DNA of 11,810 nt. Origin: Phycisphaerae bacterium (lineage in GTDB: Bacteria; Planctomycetota; Phycisphaerae; Phycisphaerales; SM1A02). The notes beneath the pieces were generated by a model that searched no databases, was not told where the DNA came from, and saw only the letters and a list, made by a program, of their open reading frames with translations. Where the stretch lies: the NCBI GenBank assembly GCA_016873355.1, contig VGXK01000024.1:1-11810 (forward strand), in the 5' to 3' direction. A program made the position numbers and the translations under genes. Shown here piece after piece: positions 1-6,331 of the stretch. How positions within the stretch are numbered: the stretch's first letter is position 1; each line of letters begins with the position of its first letter.

Positions 1-705
1 CGCGCGAACGAGGAGCGCCTGCGAAGCCAGCTCGCGCTCGCGGCCGCCGACCTCGAGCAGCTCAAGAATCTCCAGGGCGCCGACAAGGAGGCGATCGAGC
101 GCCTGCTCGCCGACTACGACCGGCTCATGAAGCAGCTCGGCGAACTGAACGTGGGTCCGCTCCCCGCGTCGGTGAACGAAGCGCTCCGCGCGCTCGCCGC
201 GGCGTATCCCGACATGATCACCTTCGACGAGCGCACCGGAATGCTGCGCTTCGCGAGCGACTTCACCTTCGACTCCGGCTCCGCGCAGCTCAAGGCCGGA
301 ACGAGCGCGGCGATCTCGCGGCTCGCGCAGATCCTGAACACGTCCGAGGCGCGCCCGTTCGAGGTGAAGGTCGTCGGCCACACCGACAACCAGCCGATCA
401 ACCGCGTCCGCAACGAGCACCCCACGAACATGCACCTGTCGGCGCATCGCGCGATCTCGGTGCGCGATTCACTCGTGCGCGACGGCGTCGCCGCGAATCG
501 AATGCAGGTGGCCGGCTACGGCGAGTTCCGTCCCGTGGTCGCGAACGGTCCCAAGGGTGCGGCCCAGAACCGTCGCGTCGAGATCTTCCTGACGCCGCTC
601 ACCGTGCCGCTCATGGATGTCTCGCCGGCACCGGTAACGTCGAACACGCCGACCCGCGCTGCGACCGCGCCGAGCCGGCCCGTCGACGACGAACCGACGA
701 AGTAA
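1..705 (+). CDS. OmpA-family peptidoglycan-binding protein, 5'-truncated by the window edge
   Basis: The frame is open from base 1 to the TAA at 703-705 (234 visible residues), so the true start lies upstream; the ATG at 127 is internal. Visible residues 1-50 are rich in Glu, Leu, Arg and Ala with heptad-like spacing and look like a coiled coil. Residues about 75-200 form an OmpA C-terminal domain: F-D-S-G-S near the start, G126-H-T-D-N130, then L-S-x-x-R-A, G-Y-G-E-x-R-P and N190-R-R-V-E-I195. In this family the Asp of the G-H-T-D-type motif and an Arg of N-R-R-V-E bind diaminopimelate, so the protein probably anchors an envelope structure to peptidoglycan. The last ~35 residues are rich in Pro, Ala and Thr and probably disordered. 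The N-terminal signal or membrane anchor is outside the window. It could equally be a MotB-like protein; the missing N terminus would decide. Confidence 0.9.
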   Translation, partial: RANEERLRSQLALAAADLEQLKNLQGADKEAIERLLADYDRLMKQLGELNVGPLPASVNEALRALAAAYPDMITFDERTGMLRFASDFTFDSGSAQLKAGTSAAISRLAQILNTSEARPFEVKVVGHTDNQPINRVRNEHPTNMHLSAHRAISVRDSLVRDGVAANRMQVAGYGEFRPVVANGPKGAAQNRRVEIFLTPLTVPLMDVSPAPVTSNTPTRAATAPSRPVDDEPTK

Positions 706-843
706 CCGCCTCGGACCATCGGATCCGCGTCGCTCGAGCTCGACGACGCTCGCGGCGATGGTGCACGCACGAGCGCCGCGGCTCCGCCTGGTTCGGATTG
801 CGCTCGGAGTTCGTCGGTTGTTGTCGGATCATCGCTCCTCCTG

Positions 844-872
844 TTGGAGCGGCGAAGCCCTGCCACTAGACT
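844..872 (+). promoter_or_regulatory. putative sigma70-type promoter of the LTD/Cys-rich gene
   Basis: TTGGAG (844-849) and TAGACT (867-872) are separated by exactly 17 bases. The match is 3/6 to the -35 and 4/6 to the -10 consensus, so sequence alone is weak. Support comes from the closely similar arrangement before the second large secreted gene (6231-6258), including the same 9-mer CGTGCGTGC just downstream (879-887). Transcription would start near 879, giving a leader of about 69 bases. The rest of the 706-947 gap shows no gene. Confidence 0.4.
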
Positions 873-885
873 GTCATCCGTGCGT

Positions 886-905
886 GCGAGGCGGCGCCGC
901 CTCGC
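886..905. promoter_or_regulatory. 20-bp perfect inverted repeat in the leader of the LTD/Cys-rich gene
   Basis: GCGAGGCGGC (886-895) is followed immediately by its exact reverse complement (896-905). As RNA it can fold to an 8-bp G/C-rich stem with a four-base loop. It begins about 7 bases after the predicted transcription start and ends 42 bases before the ATG, so it could be an operator palindrome or a 5'-leader hairpin. There is no T-run after it, so it is not an intrinsic terminator. Function is not shown by the sequence. Confidence 0.4.
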
Positions 906-947
906 CGTTCACTGGGCGATACAACGGCTTCGAGAAAGAGAGACGTG

Positions 948-3929
948 ATGATTCCACGAGCGTTCACGAGCGCATGCGTTCTCACCCTGGCGGCCACCAC
1001 GCTGGCCGCCGCGGGAGGTCCGGTCCGGATCAGCGAGGTTCGCATCGACCAGCCGGGCTTCGACACGGACGAGTACTTCGAAGTGAAGGGGCCGCCGAGC
1101 ACGAACCTGGCGGGCTACTTCTACGTGGTCATCGGCAACGACGATTTCGAGCTGCCGCCCGCGCAGAACGGCTCGATCGAGGAGGTCGTGGCGCTCTCGG
1201 GCACGATTCCCGCAAGCGGCGTGTTCACGGTGGCGAACGCGAGCTTCACGCTCGCGACCGCGGATCAGACCGCCGCGTTCAGCTTCGACAGCGACAACAA
1301 CAAGACGCACCTGCTCGTGCAGGGCTTCACGGGATTCGTGGGACAGGACCTCGACACGAACGACGACGGCGTGCTCGACATCATGCCGTGGACGAGCATC
1401 GGCGACTCGGTGGCGCTGATCCGCTTCCCGTCGCCGGACGGCACCTTCGGCGACTTCGTCTACTCGACGACGGAGGTCGGGCCCGACGCCGGCGCCATTC
1501 CGTGGCACGCCTGGACCTGCAGCGACACGAACGAGTGGCGAATCGGCTTCTTCGTTCCCGGCGTGACCGACACGCCGACCGAAGCGAATCCCGCGTGCGA
1601 AGGCGAACCCGTTCCGATCCTGATCAGCGAGATCCGCATCGACGAGACGGGCACCGACAACAGCGAGTACTTCGAGCTCTCGGGAGAACCCGGCGCGTCG
1701 CTCGACGATCTCACCTACATCGTGCTGGGTGACGCCAGCGGCGGCGGCGGCGGCTCCGGCGCCATCGAGGCGATCGTGAGCCTCGCGGGCCGGTCGATCA
1801 ACTCGAGCGGACTCTTCCTCGCCGTCGAACCGACCTTCGCGATTCCCGGCGCGGCGACTCCCGACCTCGTCGTTGCTGCCAACGGCCTCAACTTCGAGAA
1901 CGGCGACAACGTGACGCACATGCTCGTGCGCGGCTTCACCGGCGCGAGCAACCAGGATCTCGACACGAACAACGACGGCGTGCTCGACTTGACGCCGTGG
2001 GCGGAGATCGTCGACTGGGTCTCGCTCATCGTGCAGCCGAACCCGCCGACGAGCACCGAGTGGGCGTACTCGCCGACCACGATCGGTCCGGACGGCATCT
2101 TCGTGCCCGGTCATGTCTACCGCTGCCAGCCGAACGGCGACTGGCGCATCGGCAACTTCGATCCGCCGTCGGGCGTCGACTCGCCCGGACTCGCGAATCT
2201 CTCCTGCGACAGCTGCGGCACGGTGGGCGGCGGCAACTGCTTCCTTCCGCACGCAACCGGCGGCTGCGAGGATGCCGAGTGCTGCGAGACCGTGTGCGAC
2301 ATCGATCCGACCTGCTGCTCCGTCGAGTGGGACGCCGCCTGCGTGACGCTTGCGCAGACGAACTGCCATGAGCCCGGGGATCCGCCCGCGCTCGTCATCA
2401 GCGAGGTCCGCATCGATCAGCCCGGCAACGACACGCAGGAGTTCCTCGAGCTGCGCGGCGCTCCCGGCGCGAGCCTGAACGGCGTCGCCTACGTGGTGAT
2501 CGGCGACTCCACCGTCGACTCGGCAGGAGTCGTCGAGAGCGTCACCAAGTTCAGCGGAAGCACGCTTGACGGAAACGGCTACTTCGTGGTGGCGAAGTCC
2601 TCGTTCTCGAACGGCGTGGCGAACCTGGTCGTTCCGAACAACGGCTTCACCTTCAACAGCAACTCGAGCAAGACGCACCTGCTCGTCTGGAACAACGAGA
2701 CGGTGCGCGGCCAGGATCTCGACGCCGACAACGACTGCACGCTCGATCTCGCCGGCTGGGTGGCGATCATCGACCAGGTCGTCTTCAACGGCGCCGACAA
2801 GACGGATTGCCGCTACGGCGCGCCGCTCGTCGGGCCCGACTGCGGCGGATTCGTTCCGGCGCATCTCTACCGTTGCGATCCGACGGACGAGTGGACGATC
2901 GGCTCCTTCGACTCCTTCGAGCAGGACACGGCAGGTGCGACGAACACCGGCTGCGACGAGCTCCCGCCGCTGGAGTGCGGCGATCCCTGCGCGGGCGACT
3001 GCTTCACGGCGCACGAAGGCCGCGCCTGCAACGATCCGGTCTGCTGCGCCGGAGTCTGCGGCGTGATGCCCGAGTGCTGCGACACGGCGTGGGACCAGGC
3101 CTGCGCCGACCTGGCGCTCGAACTGCCGGCCTGCGGCAACAAGGGACCGGCGGTCACGATCAACGAGATCCGCATCGATCAGCCGGGCTCCGACGTGAGC
3201 GAGTACTTCGAGCTCAAGGGAGAACCCGGCACCTCGCTCGACGGCGTGTGGTATCTCGTCATCGGCGACGGCGCCGGACAATCGGGCATCGTCGAGGAAG
3301 CGGTGCCGCTGAGCGGCCTCATTCCCTTGGACGGACTCTTCCTCGCCGCCGAGGAGACCTTCGTTCCGATCGAGATCGTGCAGCTCACGCTCGTCGGAGC
3401 GAATCCGCTCAACTTCGAGAACGACGACAACGTGACCCACATGCTCGTCTGGAACTTCAGCGGCAAGGACGGCGACGACCTCGACACGAACGACGACGGT
3501 ACGCTCGATGCGGCGCCGTGGGACCAGATCATGGATTGGGTCTCGGTCGTGAAGGAACTGGTGCCGACGACCACCGAGTGGTACTACAGCCCGACGATCG
3601 TCGGGCCGGAGGTCGGCAAGACCGGCGACTTCGCGCCGGGCCAGGTCTATCGATGCCTCGACACCGGAGACTGGGCGATCGGTCAGTTCGATCCGACCGG
3701 TTCGAAGACGGAATCGCCCAGCGAGCCGAATCCCGAGTGCATGGCGCGTCCGCCGTGCCCGACCGACTTCAACGACGACGGCATGACCGACGGCGACGAC
3801 CTCGGCACGCTGCTCGGCGAGTGGGGCAAGGCCGGCGGATTCGGCATGGCCGACTTCAACAACGACGGCATGGTCGACGGCGACGACCTCGGCACCCTGC
3901 TGGGCTTCTGGGGACCGTGCCCCGTCTGA
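948..3929 (+). CDS. secreted modular protein: four LTD-like modules, two Cys-rich units, dockerin-like C terminus
   Basis: 993 residues. I chose ATG 948 over the adjacent GTG 945 because ATG is the stronger start and the purine-rich tract 932-943 lies just upstream. Residues 1-22 are a signal peptide (Arg, hydrophobic core, A-A-A cleavage site). Four homologous modules of about 200 residues start near residues 26, 222, 481 and 735, each opening with I-[SN]-E-[VI]-R-I-D, then E-[YF]-[FL]-E and a conserved T-H-[LM]-L-V; they resemble lamin tail domains. Cys-rich units occupy residues 431-473 and 685-729. Residues 937-993 hold two Ca-binding loops, at D940-D951 and D969-D980, each followed by L-G-x-L-L-G-x-W-G, a tail typical of Phycisphaerae exported proteins and probably used for sorting or surface attachment. 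The gene has its own promoter candidate and a strong terminator, so it is likely monocistronic. No catalytic motif is visible; a structural or adhesive role is inferred. Confidence 0.9.
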   Translation: MIPRAFTSACVLTLAATTLAAAGGPVRISEVRIDQPGFDTDEYFEVKGPPSTNLAGYFYVVIGNDDFELPPAQNGSIEEVVALSGTIPASGVFTVANASFTLATADQTAAFSFDSDNNKTHLLVQGFTGFVGQDLDTNDDGVLDIMPWTSIGDSVALIRFPSPDGTFGDFVYSTTEVGPDAGAIPWHAWTCSDTNEWRIGFFVPGVTDTPTEANPACEGEPVPILISEIRIDETGTDNSEYFELSGEPGASLDDLTYIVLGDASGGGGGSGAIEAIVSLAGRSINSSGLFLAVEPTFAIPGAATPDLVVAANGLNFENGDNVTHMLVRGFTGASNQDLDTNNDGVLDLTPWAEIVDWVSLIVQPNPPTSTEWAYSPTTIGPDGIFVPGHVYRCQPNGDWRIGNFDPPSGVDSPGLANLSCDSCGTVGGGNCFLPHATGGCEDAECCETVCDIDPTCCSVEWDAACVTLAQTNCHEPGDPPALVISEVRIDQPGNDTQEFLELRGAPGASLNGVAYVVIGDSTVDSAGVVESVTKFSGSTLDGNGYFVVAKSSFSNGVANLVVPNNGFTFNSNSSKTHLLVWNNETVRGQDLDADNDCTLDLAGWVAIIDQVVFNGADKTDCRYGAPLVGPDCGGFVPAHLYRCDPTDEWTIGSFDSFEQDTAGATNTGCDELPPLECGDPCAGDCFTAHEGRACNDPVCCAGVCGVMPECCDTAWDQACADLALELPACGNKGPAVTINEIRIDQPGSDVSEYFELKGEPGTSLDGVWYLVIGDGAGQSGIVEEAVPLSGLIPLDGLFLAAEETFVPIEIVQLTLVGANPLNFENDDNVTHMLVWNFSGKDGDDLDTNDDGTLDAAPWDQIMDWVSVVKELVPTTTEWYYSPTIVGPEVGKTGDFAPGQVYRCLDTGDWAIGQFDPTGSKTESPSEPNPECMARPPCPTDFNDDGMTDGDDLGTLLGEWGKAGGFGMADFNNDGMVDGDDLGTLLGFWGPCPV
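2238..2366 (+). repeat. Cys-rich 43-residue unit, copy A
   Basis: This segment codes for a 43-residue core matching C-x3-H-x4-C-x4-CC-x2-V-C-x5-CC-x3-W-D-x2-C-V-x6-C at every fixed position. It is preceded by a C-x2-C-G linker. It follows LTD-like module 2 of the same protein and is the same unit that is repeated 18 times at 8267-11344. Confidence 0.85.
3000..3134 (+). repeat. Cys-rich 43-residue unit, copy B (45 residues)
   Basis: A second copy lies after LTD-like module 3. It keeps the His, both CC pairs, the Trp-Asp and the terminal Cys, with two extra residues before the last Cys and Ala in place of the usual Val after W-D-x2-C. Its C-G-D-P-C-A-G-D linker and longer tail resemble units 14-16 of the giant protein more than copy A does, suggesting that the two genes exchanged or inherited distinct subtypes of the module. 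Confidence 0.8.
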
Positions 3930-3935
3930 TCCCCG

Positions 3936-3959
3936 TTCGAGTCCCGAATCGACCATACT
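3936..3959 (+). promoter_or_regulatory. weak promoter candidate between the LTD/Cys-rich gene and its terminator
   Basis: TTCGAG (3936-3941) and CATACT (3954-3959) are only 12 bases apart, too short for a normal sigma70 spacer; CATACT alone matches the -10 consensus at 4/6. If it were used, the RNA would begin at or inside the terminator stem at 3961. It is listed because no better promoter is visible for the permease gene at 4057, but support is poor. Confidence 0.15.
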
Positions 3960-3960
3960 G

Positions 3961-4000
3961 CGGCGGGTGGAGGCCGACCTCCACCCGCCGTTTCGTTTTT
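3961..4000 (+). terminator. intrinsic terminator after the LTD/Cys-rich gene
   Basis: A perfect 13-bp stem (3961-3973 with 3978-3990) closes a four-base CCGA loop and is followed directly by TTTCGTTTTT (3991-4000). It lies 31 bases after the TGA at 3927-3929. This is a classic Rho-independent terminator and separates the first large secreted gene from the permease. It also shows that an upstream GTG at 3967, inside the stem, is not the permease start. Confidence 0.92.
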
Positions 4001-4056
4001 GCCGCCCGAACCTCCGCGCTCTCCTTCGATCGACACGCCGCGCTTCACCGCCACCG

Positions 4057-4887
4057 ATGAACCTCGTCGCCTCGATCGCGGACTTCGGCAACCACACGAT
4101 CGACACGATCGCCGGATTCGGGCGCTTCACCTCGTTCGCGCTTGCCGCCGCGGCGCGACTCGCGCGCCATCCGGCGAAGTGCCTGCGCTGGCGACTGCTC
4201 GGTCCGCAGATGTTCGTCGTCGGCGTGGCGAGCGTGCCGGTGGTGGCGATCACCGGCGCGTTCATCGGCATGATCCTCGCGCTCGAGAGCTACGTGCAGT
4301 TCAACCTGCTCGGGCAGGCCGACCGCATGGGCGGGATCATCAACGTGAGCGTCGTGAAGCAGATCGGCCCGGTGCTGGCGGCCGTGATGGTCGCGGGGCG
4401 CGTCGGCGGCGCGCTCGCCGCCGAGCTCGGCACCATGCGCGTCACCGAGCAGCTCGACGCGATGCGCGCGATGGATGCGGACCCGATCGGCTACCTGGTG
4501 GTGCCGCGCGTGGTCGCCTGCGTGCTCATGACGCCGATCCTCACCGCGTATTCCGACATCCTGGGAAGCTGGGGCGCCTGGCTCGTGGTCGTGCGCGTCT
4601 TCGGCGTGCCGGGGCAGGACTACTGGCACTTCACGGCGCAGGCGATCGGCTGGATCGAGCCGAGCGGCGGCCTCTTCAAGTCGCTCTTCTTCGGCGGCGC
4701 GATCGGCCTGATCGCCTGCTACAAGGGCTTCACCTGCGGCCCGGGCGCCGCCGGGGTGGGACGCGCCGCCACGAGCGCCTTCGTGGCGAGCTTCATCGCG
4801 ATCATCATGATCAACCTGGTGCTCGCCCAGTTCCTCAATACGATCACGCGGCTGATCTACCCGGATCCCGGGTCGCTCATCGGCTGA
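4057..4887 (+). CDS. mlaE: MlaE-family ABC transporter permease
   Basis: 276 residues, the usual size for the family. The frame is open from 3967, but that GTG lies inside the terminator stem, and ATG 4057 starts the conserved part; no clear Shine-Dalgarno is seen before it. Residues 51-77 form a hydrophobic segment, with further membrane segments near 138-170, 205-222 and 235-258. The family signature is clear: A-G-R-V-G-G (113-118), A-A-E-L-G-T-M-R-V-T-E-Q-L-D-A-M (121-136), D-P-I-G-Y-L (142-147), P-R (150-151), and near the C terminus Y-K-G-F-x-C-G-x-G-A-x-G-V-G. MlaE permeases form the inner-membrane core of MCE-type phospholipid transporters, with an MlaF ATPase and an MCE-domain protein. 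Neither partner is next to it here. No N-terminal STAS domain is present. The 85-bp gap to the next gene allows a two-gene operon. Confidence 0.93.
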   Translation: MNLVASIADFGNHTIDTIAGFGRFTSFALAAAARLARHPAKCLRWRLLGPQMFVVGVASVPVVAITGAFIGMILALESYVQFNLLGQADRMGGIINVSVVKQIGPVLAAVMVAGRVGGALAAELGTMRVTEQLDAMRAMDADPIGYLVVPRVVACVLMTPILTAYSDILGSWGAWLVVVRVFGVPGQDYWHFTAQAIGWIEPSGGLFKSLFFGGAIGLIACYKGFTCGPGAAGVGRAATSAFVASFIAIIMINLVLAQFLNTITRLIYPDPGSLIG

Positions 4888-4888
4888 T

Positions 4889-4910
4889 CGACGATGCGCC
4901 TCGATCGTCG
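4889..4910. other. small inverted repeat between permease and transglutaminase-like gene
   Basis: CGACGAT (4889-4895) and its reverse complement ATCGTCG (4904-4910) flank an eight-base loop, starting 2 bases after the permease stop. There is no T-run. It could be a weak RNA hairpin in a two-gene transcript, or chance in GC-rich DNA. Confidence 0.2.
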
Positions 4911-4972
4911 GCACGCGGCGTGAAACGAGGTCGAACCGCCCGGCCGCCGGGCCCGAAGTCAGGGGTGCCACG

Positions 4973-6163
4973 ATGACGCTCGCCACGATCCTGCTCGCCG
5001 TGCTCCTGCAGGGAGCGCCGCAAGGCACGCCGCCCACGACCCCCGGTCGCGAGGGCGCCGCGCCGCCGCCGCCCGCGGGCCGACCGCCGGAAGGATGCCT
5101 GCTCCGTTCGAATCCCAAGTGCTACGAGGTGCGCTGGGAGGTGCTGCTCAACGTCGTGCCCACGGACAAGCAGAATCCGTCCCCGATCCAGCTCGAGGAC
5201 GCCACCTTCTTCTTCCCGCTCATTCCGCTCTCCACCTGGAGCCGCACCCATCTGGACTCGGTGTCGATGACGCTCGATCGCACGAACCAGCCGGATCCGC
5301 GCGCCGGCTCCTCGATGCGGCTCGATCGAACGGCGCCCGGAGGCATCGCGGTGGCGGTGCTTCCGATCGGCGCCGCATCGGGCCAGACGCTGCGCACCAC
5401 GATGACCTTCACCGCCGTCGCATGGCGAAGCGATCTCGACGACGCGGCCGCCGTGAGGGTGCCGTGGCCGTCGGAGTGGCCGGCGGAGGCGAAGCCGTGG
5501 CTCGCGCCGCAGTTCCTGATCGAATCCGACGATGCTCGCTTCGCGGCGTTCGTGGAGCGAACCACCGGCAAGCAGCTTCGATACACGCCGGTCTTCGCCG
5601 CGGCGAAGCAGCTTCTTCGCGCCACGATCGCGAGCTTCCGCGCCCTCGACGGAAACGGCGTCGAGATCGGCCGGCACAACCAGGTGCGAGGCCTTCGCCT
5701 CGTCGGCGCCGCCCAGTCGATGCAGGCGGGTCAGGGAACCGCCGCCGATCTCGTCTGCGCGTGCGTGGCGGTGCTTCGCGCCGCCGGCATTCCCGCGCGT
5801 CCGGTGATCGGCGTGGACGAGGCCGAGCCGGGCGAACGAACGGTGCGCACCACCTACGTCGTGTGGGGCGAGTTCTTCCTGCCGGGGTCGGGATGGGTCC
5901 CCTTCGATCCCTCGATGATGCGCGGCTCGAACGCTTCCGGCGCGTCGCCCGATCGAGCGTGGTCGGGCCTCGGTCGAATCAAGGAGCTCAACACGCGCGT
6001 GCCGCTCTCGTACTTCTTCCTTCCTCCGCGGAACGACGCGGCGTGCATCCAGTACCCGGGCGCATGGGGATGGGCTGCTCGAGGCGTCGTGGGCAACGGC
6101 GTGGCCTTCGATTCGGTGCGATTCCAGATGATCTCCCGACCGCTTCCACCCGATCTTCGATGA
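4973..6163 (+). CDS. exported transglutaminase-fold protein, catalytic Cys and His apparently lost
   Basis: 396 residues. AGGGG at 4961-4965, seven bases before ATG 4973, is a good ribosome site. A short hydrophobic start (residues 1-14) followed by a Pro/Gly-rich stretch suggests export, although no basic residue precedes the hydrophobic core. Residues about 50-220 resemble the beta-rich N-terminal part seen before transglutaminase-like domains. Residues 254-276 match the core helix, ending L-R-A-A-G-I-P-A-R (268-276), and residues 296-314 match the second motif W-x-E then G-W-V-P-F-D-P-S. By this alignment the active-site Cys falls on A257, the His on V296, and only D312 of the triad is kept. 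C262 and C264 lie nearby but are out of register. It is therefore probably a non-catalytic member (binding or scaffold); active chemistry is not expected. The neighbouring permease may be co-transcribed; a functional link is not shown. Confidence 0.85.
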   Translation: MTLATILLAVLLQGAPQGTPPTTPGREGAAPPPPAGRPPEGCLLRSNPKCYEVRWEVLLNVVPTDKQNPSPIQLEDATFFFPLIPLSTWSRTHLDSVSMTLDRTNQPDPRAGSSMRLDRTAPGGIAVAVLPIGAASGQTLRTTMTFTAVAWRSDLDDAAAVRVPWPSEWPAEAKPWLAPQFLIESDDARFAAFVERTTGKQLRYTPVFAAAKQLLRATIASFRALDGNGVEIGRHNQVRGLRLVGAAQSMQAGQGTAADLVCACVAVLRAAGIPARPVIGVDEAEPGERTVRTTYVVWGEFFLPGSGWVPFDPSMMRGSNASGASPDRAWSGLGRIKELNTRVPLSYFFLPPRNDAACIQYPGAWGWAARGVVGNGVAFDSVRFQMISRPLPPDLR

Positions 6164-6230
6164 CGCGTTCGGCGGTTCGATGAGGGCGCGGCGTTCCCGG
6201 ACCGCGCTCGCTCCATCCCACGAAGCGGGA

Positions 6231-6258
6231 TTGTGTCGCGTCCGCGGTCGGGTACAGT
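6231..6258 (+). promoter_or_regulatory. putative sigma70-type promoter of the giant Cys-rich repeat gene
   Basis: TTGTGT (6231-6236) and TACAGT (6253-6258) are 16 bases apart, matching the consensus at 3/6 and 4/6. CGTGCGTGC follows at 6266-6274, the same 9-mer at almost the same offset as in the promoter candidate at 844-872. The -10 ends 73 bases before the ATG at 6332, against 75 in the other gene. The leader contains a G-rich stretch (6277-6288) with three G-runs. The remaining 6164-6331 gap has no gene. Confidence 0.4.
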
Positions 6259-6331
6259 TGCGTATCGTGCGTGCCTGGGCGGGCGGGGCGCACCCGACCT
6301 CTGCGGCGGTTTCAAGGACGAGGATCTCCGA

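Larger units (their letters stand above)
1023..3737 (+). repeat. four paralogous LTD-like modules within one gene
   Basis: Modules start near 1023, 1611, 2388 and 3150. Each runs about 580-600 bases and codes for the same series of landmarks: I-[SN]-E-[VI]-R-I-D, E-[YF]-[FL]-E-[VL], a V-I-G-[DN] or V-L-G-D turn, N-F-E or a related segment, T-H-[LM]-L-V, an acidic loop of D-T-N-D-D-G type, then a conserved Trp and a V-[GD]-P-D-type turn. A fifth copy opens the giant protein downstream (6407 to about 7023). Modules 2 and 3 are each followed by a Cys-rich unit; modules 1 and 4 are not. Copies are diverged at the DNA level, so this is old duplication. LTD assignment is by motif resemblance only. 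Confidence 0.75.

Noticed and set aside
727..749. Inverted repeat after the OmpA-family gene as a terminator
   Set aside because: Only a 6-bp GCGTCG/CGACGC stem with an 11-base loop and no T-run; easily chance in this composition.
758..1732. Alternative + frame of 324 codons before and over the LTD/Cys-rich gene
   Set aside because: The product is Arg/His-rich with no domain, it runs through the promoter region, and it overlaps the frame with a signal peptide and conserved modules.
3967..4056. Longer start for the permease
   Set aside because: The GTG at 3967 lies within the terminator stem and the extra 30 residues are basic and unlike the family; ATG 4057 fits the usual length.
909..4271. 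Open antisense frame of 1120 codons across the LTD/Cys-rich gene
   Set aside because: It is a shadow of GC-rich codon use on the real strand. The product is a low-complexity Arg/Ala/Val/Asp/Glu mix without domains, and it crosses the terminator and two real genes.
6277..6288. G-quadruplex in the giant gene's leader
   Set aside because: Only three runs of three or more G are present; a fourth is lacking close by, so the usual pattern is not met.
6233..6331. Longer start for the giant secreted protein
   Set aside because: The GTG at 6233 is in the putative -35 box, and the added 33 residues would bury the clear signal peptide that begins at 6332.
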